This document shows, in pieces, positions 42,921 through 49,400 of a DNA stretch of 49,400 nt (its first letter is position 1; each line of letters starts with the position of its first letter). The translations under genes were made by a program, and so were the position numbers. The notes beneath the pieces are model-generated. The model was not told the origin of the DNA and did not search any database. It was given only the letters and a program-made list of their open reading frames with translations. This DNA is from Terriglobia bacterium (GTDB taxonomy: Bacteria; Acidobacteriota; Terriglobia; Bryobacterales; UBA6623): assembly GCA_009841225.1 (NCBI GenBank), contig VXMF01000035.1:1-49400 (forward strand). The letters run 5' to 3'.

Positions 42921-45716
42921 ATGATGGATACGATCGAAGTTCGCGGCGCACGCCAGCACAACTTGCAGGACATCACGCTGAGCATCCCGCGCAATTCGCT
43001 CACGGTCGTCACGGGCCTCAGCGGCTCGGGCAAGTCTTCGCTGGCGTTCGACACAATCTACGCCGAGGGCCAGCGCCGCTACGTCGAGACCCTGTCACCG
43101 TATGCCCGCCAGTTCTTAGAGCAGCTAGAGCGGCCCGACGTCGATGCGATTGACGGGCTGAGCCCTGCCCTGTCCATCGAACAAAAGACCTCGAGCCGCA
43201 ACCCGCGTTCGACGGTCGGCACGGTCACAGAGGTATACGACTATCTGCGGCTGCTCTTCTCGTCCATTGGCACCCCTTACTGCGTAGACTGCGACTTGCC
43301 CATCGAAAGGCAACCCTCGGAGCAGGTTGCCGCTCGCATCCTCGAACAGAACAGAGGCGAGAACATCATGATCCTGGCCCCTTGCGTTCGTGGCCGCAAA
43401 GGGCACTACAGCAGGGAGCTGCAAAGCTATGCTCGCAAGGGCTTCGTCACCGCCCGCATCGATGGCGAGATGGAGCGGTTGGACGAATTCCCCCTCGCAG
43501 TCAAGCTCAGGCGCAACGTCGAGCACACCATCGAGGTCGTGGTGGACCGCGTCGAGGTCAAGCCCGAGAGCGAAAACCGAATCCGGGAATCTATCCGTAC
43601 CGCTTCGGGCCTGGCGGATGGCCTAGTCTTGATCGTTGCCAACGATGGCGCCGAGACGCTGTTTTCCGAAAGCATGGTGTGCATCCAGTGCGGTGCCAGC
43701 CGGCCCGATCTAGAGCCGCGCTCGTTCTCGTTCAACAGCCGCTTCGGGGCCTGCGAGGGCTGTCGCGGAGTCGGCCGGTCGTGGGAGCTCGATCCGGAGC
43801 GACTCGTTCCGCATGGCAGCAAGCCACTGTTTAGCGGAAACTGGCCGGAGACGACCGACTGGCGAGAACCGGTTTCCTTGGCGAGAGGGGTTGCTCGACG
43901 GGCGAGGATCAAGCTGAGCACGCCTTGGCAGGATCTCACCGCTGATCAGCGGGAATGGCTGCTCTACGGCCACCAGGGGAAGTTGAGCAAGCAGAGCAGC
44001 CTGCGCAAGGTTCGCTTCGCGGGCCTGATCCCGTTCATGAACAGGCGCCTCCGGATTGGTCCGGGCTACCACCCGGCTCAAACGCTCCAGCAGTACATGT
44101 CCAATATCCCTTGCCGCGAGTGTTCCGGGCACCGATTGCGCCCGGAGTCGGTTGCCGTGCGGATCGCAGGCGATTCCATTGTCGACATGTCCGGCTGGCC
44201 ACTGAGCCGCTTGTCCAATCACATGGGCCAGCTCAAGCTAGACAGCCGCAAGCAGTTCGTGGCTGAACGCATTCTGGGAGAGATTCGCGAGCGGCTTGAG
44301 TTCCTCTGCAATGTCGGCTTGGGCTACCTCTCGCTGGATCGCTCCGCCGTGACGCTTTCGGGCGGCGAGGCCCAGCGAGTGCGTCTGGCGACTCAGATCG
44401 GAACCCGTCTCAAGGGTGTCCTTTACGTTCTGGACGAGCCTTCGATCGGGCTGCATTCACGCGATCACGGGCACCTCTTGGATACGCTGTTCGGCCTCCG
44501 CGACCTCGGCAACACCGTCGTCGTTGTCGAGCACGACCAAGCCACTATCGAGCGCGCCGACCACGTCGTCGACCTAGGTCCCGGGGCCGGCCGGCTCGGC
44601 GGCAAGGTGACGGCCGTGGGCACTCCAGCGCAAATCTGCGGCAGCGCCGGGTCGCTCACCGGCGATTACCTAGCCGGACGTAAGGTGGCGCACGTGCCGC
44701 ACGCGGGATCGCCGCCAAACGGCCGAAGGGTGATCGTCCGAGGCGCCCGCCAGCACAATCTCAAGAACATCGACGTGGAGTTTCCGCTAGGCAACTTGTG
44801 CGTTGTGACAGGGGTCTCGGGTAGTGGCAAGTCCACCCTGGTCAACTCGATCCTTTACCCAGCCCTGGCCAAGCAAGCTGACCTGAATTCAATTGAGGCC
44901 GGAGACCACGATCGCATCGACGGCATCGATCTGGTCGACAAGGTGGTGCGCATCGACCAGACTCCTATCGGGCGCACGCCCCGCTCCAATCCCGCCACCT
45001 ACACGGGTGCCTTCACGCCGATCCGCGAGTTCTACTCGATGTTGCCGGAATCACGCGCCCGTGGCTTCGCTCCGGGGCGCTTCAGCTTCAACGTGGCCGG
45101 CGGGCGCTGCGACGGCTGCTCCGGAGATGGACTTAAGCGGATCGAGATGAATTTCCTGCCCGACGTGTTCGTGGAGTGCGAGACCTGTCACGGGCTGCGC
45201 TACAACCAGGAGACGCTGGAGGTTCGCTACAAGGGGTATTCGATCGCAGACCTGCTGGCGGCGACGGTCGACGAGGTCTTGAGTGTGATGACCAACTTGA
45301 CGACGGTTCGCAGAAAGCTCGCCACGCTGGTCGATGTCGGACTGGGGTACATCCAGCTCGGCCAGCCCTCGACGACGATCTCTGGCGGCGAGGCCCAGCG
45401 CATGAAGCTTGCCCGCGAACTCAGCAAGCGCAAGACCGGCCAGACCGTGTACGTATTGGACGAACCTACGACTGGCCTGCATTTCGATGACGTGCGGAAA
45501 CTCCTGCTGGTGTTGCGGCGGCTGGTCGAGAACGGCAACACCGTGATCGTGATCGAGCACCAGCTCGACGTGATCCGCTCCGCCGACTGGATCGTCGACC
45601 TCGGCCCGGAGGGCGGGCAGGAGGGTGGCAGGGTGGTTTGCTGCGGGCCGCCGTCCGACATCGCGGCGGCCGCGGAGAGTCACACGGGCAAGGCGTTGCG
45701 CGGAATCGGATTGTAG
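42921..45716 (+). CDS. uvrA: excinuclease ABC subunit A
   Basis: Start at ATG 42921 or 42924 gives about 931 residues, typical for UvrA; the longer frame runs through the kinase gene. It has both ATPase halves: GLSGSGKSS (32-40) and GVSGSGKST. Two signature motifs (LSGGEAQRVRLATQIG; ISGGEAQRMKLARELS) and zinc-finger cysteines are present (CIQCGA with CEGC; CDGC with CETC). UvrA dimers scan DNA and load UvrB at bulky lesions. No ribosome site is clear; translation may be coupled to the kinase 14 bases upstream. The last codon overlaps the GTG of the CPBP protease by one base. Confidence 0.97.
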   Translation: MMDTIEVRGARQHNLQDITLSIPRNSLTVVTGLSGSGKSSLAFDTIYAEGQRRYVETLSPYARQFLEQLERPDVDAIDGLSPALSIEQKTSSRNPRSTVGTVTEVYDYLRLLFSSIGTPYCVDCDLPIERQPSEQVAARILEQNRGENIMILAPCVRGRKGHYSRELQSYARKGFVTARIDGEMERLDEFPLAVKLRRNVEHTIEVVVDRVEVKPESENRIRESIRTASGLADGLVLIVANDGAETLFSESMVCIQCGASRPDLEPRSFSFNSRFGACEGCRGVGRSWELDPERLVPHGSKPLFSGNWPETTDWREPVSLARGVARRARIKLSTPWQDLTADQREWLLYGHQGKLSKQSSLRKVRFAGLIPFMNRRLRIGPGYHPAQTLQQYMSNIPCRECSGHRLRPESVAVRIAGDSIVDMSGWPLSRLSNHMGQLKLDSRKQFVAERILGEIRERLEFLCNVGLGYLSLDRSAVTLSGGEAQRVRLATQIGTRLKGVLYVLDEPSIGLHSRDHGHLLDTLFGLRDLGNTVVVVEHDQATIERADHVVDLGPGAGRLGGKVTAVGTPAQICGSAGSLTGDYLAGRKVAHVPHAGSPPNGRRVIVRGARQHNLKNIDVEFPLGNLCVVTGVSGSGKSTLVNSILYPALAKQADLNSIEAGDHDRIDGIDLVDKVVRIDQTPIGRTPRSNPATYTGAFTPIREFYSMLPESRARGFAPGRFSFNVAGGRCDGCSGDGLKRIEMNFLPDVFVECETCHGLRYNQETLEVRYKGYSIADLLAATVDEVLSVMTNLTTVRRKLATLVDVGLGYIQLGQPSTTISGGEAQRMKLARELSKRKTGQTVYVLDEPTTGLHFDDVRKLLLVLRRLVENGNTVIVIEHQLDVIRSADWIVDLGPEGGQEGGRVVCCGPPSDIAAAAESHTGKALRGIGL

Positions 45717-46507
45717 TGGGCGACGAATTCCAGTTCCGGATTGAATCGGAGACGGGCCATGCGTCCCCGCCCGGAAGCCCGCCCCGCCCGGTAGCGCCTT
45801 GGGGCTATCGCGAGATTCTGCTGCTGGTGGCCGTGGCTCTGCTGGCGCAGCTGCTCGTCACGTTGGCGGCCGTTTCCGTGTTGGGGAGGATCCGGGCCTT
45901 GGAACCCGATGCGGCGATGGAGCTGCTGCGGGTTTCGCCGCACATAGTCGTACCGCTCCAAATGCTGATCTGGCTGCCAGTGCTGGCTTGTGTCTGGTAC
46001 ACGGTGGCGGTGCGCCATGGTCTGCCGCTGCGCACGGGGCTGGCCTGGAAATCGCCGCCACGCTCGGCTAGGAGCTATTTCCGAACGGGCGCTCTGCTAG
46101 CGTTTGGTTCTGCGCTGCTGAGCATCGCCATCGGAGACCGGACTGCATCCAACCCGATGACGGAGCTGCTATCCAATCCGGACTCGTTGTGGGTGGTCGG
46201 GGTCTTCGGGGTCTTCGTGGCCCCGTGGTTTGAAGAGCTGGTGTTTCGCGGGTTCTTGTTCGGCGCCTTGGAACGGATGCACGGAACCGTGGTCGCCCTA
46301 CTGGGTAGCACCGCGATCTTTGCGGTCCTGCACGGGGCTCAGTACGGCTGGCAGTGGCCGCAGCTCGTCGTGTTGGGCTTGGTCGGCTGCGCCTTCGGCG
46401 TTGTCCGCATCCGCAGCGGTTCCACAATGGCCAGCACCATCGTGCATGCATCCTACAACGGCATGCTCTTGGTGGCCTTGATCGGCGTTAGTCGGTGGCT
46501 TAGCTAG
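45716..46507 (+). CDS. CPBP-family intramembrane metalloprotease
   Basis: The GTG at 45716 overlaps the uvrA stop (TAGTG) and gives 263 residues. It has several membrane helices (about 34-56, 78-98, 122-140, 160-172, 190-208 and near the end). The CPBP/Abi motifs are FEELVFRGFLFG (Glu173, Glu174, Arg178), FAVLHGAQYG (His206) and a later helix with HASYNGMLL. Family members include Rce1-type CAAX proteases and bacterial proteins involved in peptide maturation or self-immunity. No peptide precursor is seen nearby. The role here is unknown. Confidence 0.87.
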   Translation: MGDEFQFRIESETGHASPPGSPPRPVAPWGYREILLLVAVALLAQLLVTLAAVSVLGRIRALEPDAAMELLRVSPHIVVPLQMLIWLPVLACVWYTVAVRHGLPLRTGLAWKSPPRSARSYFRTGALLAFGSALLSIAIGDRTASNPMTELLSNPDSLWVVGVFGVFVAPWFEELVFRGFLFGALERMHGTVVALLGSTAIFAVLHGAQYGWQWPQLVVLGLVGCAFGVVRIRSGSTMASTIVHASYNGMLLVALIGVSRWLS

Positions 46508-46555
46508 ACTTGGAGCTACGCGGGTGGGTACGCGTCGCCCTCGCGCTAGGTAGGC

Positions 46556-47611
<1,056 letters not shown>

Positions 47612-47621
47612 AGGTGCCGCG

Positions 47622-47867
47622 GTGAAGTTCTCCGACCTGCTGACCGACACGGTTCGCAACGCCGAGATTCCCTTGCGTTTCGAACCCGGAGCGGAGGAGG
47701 CTATCGTCGAGCCGGTGACCGACTTGCTCAGGCGGTGGGTGGCGATTCACGATCCGGATAGCCCCACAGATGACTTCGAGTACGGCCAGCGGGCCCTGGT
47801 GCTGCGTCTGCTAGAAGAGCTGGACGACCAGCACGAACTCCCGGTGTCGGACGAGCGCGCCGGCTGA
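47622..47867 (+). CDS. small acidic protein of unknown function
   Basis: This 81-residue protein starts at a GTG with GAAGGTG upstream, ten bases after mtnA, so it is probably translated from the same mRNA. It is soluble and acidic with two amphipathic helices (EAIVEPVTDLLRRWVAIH; YGQRALVLRLLEELDDQHE). No known motif is recognised. Its tight spacing and ribosome site make it a likely real gene. Confidence 0.6.
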   Translation: MKFSDLLTDTVRNAEIPLRFEPGAEEAIVEPVTDLLRRWVAIHDPDSPTDDFEYGQRALVLRLLEELDDQHELPVSDERAG

Positions 47868-47974
47868 GCGCGGCAGCGCGGGTGCCGGTGCCAACGGTGC
47901 GAAGATAGTGAGCACCGGGCATGGCGCGGGCGCGGGGATCCGCCATTGCCACGGCGATACCGCAAGGAAATCTC

Positions 47975-49276
47975 ATGAAACGCAGAACTTTCGTCGCGGC
48001 CTCGGCCGCGCTCGCCGCTGCCGGCTCCGCTCGCGGGGACAACCACGGTGACAAGATCCGGCTGGGCGTGATCGGCTGCGGCCGCCGCGGCCGCAACAAC
48101 TTGCGCAGCATCCTCAGGCTCGCGGACGACATCGAAGTCGTCGCCCTCAGCGAGGTGTTCAAGCCGAACCTCGAAGAGACCCTGAAGATGGTGCCAGACG
48201 CCAAGATCTACCCGGACTTCCGGGATCTGATCGCGGACAAGGACATCGATGCGGTCCTGATCGCCACGCCCGACCACTGGCACGCCTACATGAGCGTGGA
48301 GGCGTGCAAGGCGGGCAAGGACGTCTACGTCGAGAAGCCGATCTCGGTGACGGTCCACGAAGGCCAGATGATGGTCAAGGCGGCTCGCAAGTACGACCGT
48401 GTCGTGCAGGTGGGCACCCAGCAGCGCTCGGGCAAGCACTTCGCGGAAGCCAAGGACATCGTGCAGAGCGGTCGCTTGGGCACGATCAGCTTCGTGCGCA
48501 CGTGGAACTACTCCAATCTCTTCCCGGAGGGGATCGGCGTGCCGCCTGACACTGATCCGCCAGCGGACCTGGACTGGGACATGTGGCTGGGGCCCGCACC
48601 GGAGCGCCCCTTCAACAAGAACCGGTTCGGCGTCAACCCGTACCAGTACGCCCACTTCCGCTGGTTCTGGGACTACGCCGGCGGCATGATGACGGACTGG
48701 GGGATCCACCTTCTCGACATCGTGCTTTGGGCCATGGCCGAGCTTGGCCCCCGGTCGATTTGCACCTATGGCGGCAAGTACGCGTTGACCGACAACCGCG
48801 AGACTCCCGACACGATTCAGGCCACCTACGAGTTCCCCACCTTCGTCTGCACTTACGAGAACCGCGTCGCGAACGCCTTCAGTGGCGGGCAGCCGGGGTA
48901 TGGCATACAGTTTCACGGGACAGAGGGCACGCTCTACGTGAATCGCGGGTTCTGGGAGATCACGCCCGAAGTGCGGCGCTACCGCGAGCCCGAGCCGCGC
49001 GTGGAGCGGCGCACGGAAGCGGCGCGTGGCGAGTCGGCAAACCACAGCACTGACGACCACTGGCGCGACTTCATTGCCGCCGTGCGCAACCGCGACCGGC
49101 CCGTCTGCGATATCGAGATCGGGCATAAGTCGACCTCGATGGCGCTGCTCGGCAACGTCTCGTTGCGCAGCCGACAGCGGGTCGACTGGGATCCGGTCAA
49201 CGAGACGACCGAGAACAAGGAAGCCCAGACTTACCTGAGAAACGACTATCGCGAGCCTTGGAAGCTGGAACTCTAG
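47975..49276 (+). CDS. Tat-exported Gfo/Idh/MocA-family oxidoreductase
   Basis: The start at ATG 47975 is supported by AAGGAA (47964-47969) and by a Tat-like leader (KRRTFVAASAALAAAGSA) in the 433-residue protein; the longer frame from 47921 is rejected. The nucleotide motif is GVIGCGRRGRNN (31-42), followed by VLIATPDHWH, the catalytic VEKPIS (Glu120, Lys121, Pro122) and GGMMTDWGIHLLDIVLW. The family oxidises or reduces sugars, inositols and amino sugars with tightly bound NAD(P). Export with bound cofactor by Tat is known for glucose-fructose oxidoreductase. It appears to be a separate unit after the mtnA cluster. Substrate unknown. Confidence 0.93.
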   Translation: MKRRTFVAASAALAAAGSARGDNHGDKIRLGVIGCGRRGRNNLRSILRLADDIEVVALSEVFKPNLEETLKMVPDAKIYPDFRDLIADKDIDAVLIATPDHWHAYMSVEACKAGKDVYVEKPISVTVHEGQMMVKAARKYDRVVQVGTQQRSGKHFAEAKDIVQSGRLGTISFVRTWNYSNLFPEGIGVPPDTDPPADLDWDMWLGPAPERPFNKNRFGVNPYQYAHFRWFWDYAGGMMTDWGIHLLDIVLWAMAELGPRSICTYGGKYALTDNRETPDTIQATYEFPTFVCTYENRVANAFSGGQPGYGIQFHGTEGTLYVNRGFWEITPEVRRYREPEPRVERRTEAARGESANHSTDDHWRDFIAAVRNRDRPVCDIEIGHKSTSMALLGNVSLRSRQRVDWDPVNETTENKEAQTYLRNDYREPWKLEL

Positions 49277-49287
49277 CAGCACCCGGC

Positions 49288-49340
49288 GGTGGGGGGGGGG
49301 GGGGGGGCGGCCCCCCCGCCGCCCCCCCACCCCCCCCCCA
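49288..49340. repeat. homopolymer-rich contig end, probable artefact
   Basis: Long runs of G, then C, then A follow the last gene in a form that does not occur elsewhere in the window. The first ten bases of the window are similarly C-rich. This looks like low-quality sequence at the contig termini rather than biology. Confidence 0.7.
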
Positions 49341-49400
49341 AAAAAACAAAAAAAAAGAATCAATCTAGCAACAGCAGGGAGAAGCAGTAGGGAGGGATTG

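Noticed and set aside
47747..49363. 538-residue open frame on the minus strand
   Set aside because: It lies entirely antisense to the Gfo/Idh/MocA gene, has low-complexity ends from the contig terminus, and has no motif. Long antisense frames are expected at this GC content.

Overview
The window is a high-GC bacterial chromosome or contig segment that reads most like an Acidobacteriota genome (Bryobacterales/Solibacter-like). This is an inference from gene content: very long TonB-dependent receptors with an N-terminal carboxypeptidase-regulatory-like domain, a TPR protein beside a CRTAC1/ASPIC-type protein, a paired DUF1501 protein and PSD1-type cytochrome, an M56 peptidase fused to TonB, and a Cys-type sulfatase with several Sec- or Tat-exported enzymes. 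There is no rRNA or tRNA gene to settle the taxonomy. I saw no prophage, insertion sequence or CRISPR array.

Layout. 1-5940: the start of a CRTAC1-like gene on the minus strand, diverging from a TonB-dependent receptor with a strong promoter and a terminator-like leader hairpin, then a secreted TPR protein. 5986-6536: a decayed secreted hydrolase. 6589-12673: an exported D-2-hydroxyacid dehydrogenase (minus), a KamA-type radical SAM enzyme, and a tightly overlapping operon of a lipoprotein peptidase with a NatA/NatB-type ABC exporter. 12757-12856: a candidate stand-alone small RNA with promoter and terminator. 13165-20865 (minus): GH3 glycosidase, class III CoA-transferase, DUF1501 protein and PSD1 cytochrome, with the last three probably one operon. 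20979-26271: a BlaI repressor with a visible operator, an M56/BlaR1-type peptidase fused to a regulatory-like domain and a TonB C-terminus, and a convergent second TonB-dependent receptor. 26381-32590: a secreted protein of unknown function, then uvrB, coaBC and a type 4 uracil-DNA glycosylase. 32603-38430: a PfkB sugar kinase (minus), a sulfatase, a Uma2-type nuclease-fold protein, and an AAC(3)-family acetyltransferase flanked by two paralogous small secreted proteins. 38450-40860 (minus): a HupE-like membrane protein after a PQQ-type beta-propeller. 40951-47867: a PEGA-domain Ser/Thr kinase, uvrA, a CPBP protease, mtnA and a small unknown protein, packed head to tail. 47975-49276: a Tat-exported Gfo/Idh/MocA oxidoreductase. 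The last ~110 bases and the first ~10 are homopolymer-rich and look like contig-end artefact.

How it fits together. Much of the content serves uptake and breakdown of complex, probably sulfated, glycans: two outer-membrane receptors, a GH3 enzyme, a sulfatase, a sugar-acid kinase, and exported oxidoreductases. The rest is nucleotide excision and base excision repair (uvrA, uvrB, UDG) and housekeeping (coaBC, mtnA). The most interesting points are the M56-TonB fusion that also carries a TonB-box-like stretch, the candidate small RNA, an 18-bp perfect palindrome over the uvrB promoter, and repeated signs of leaderless transcription.
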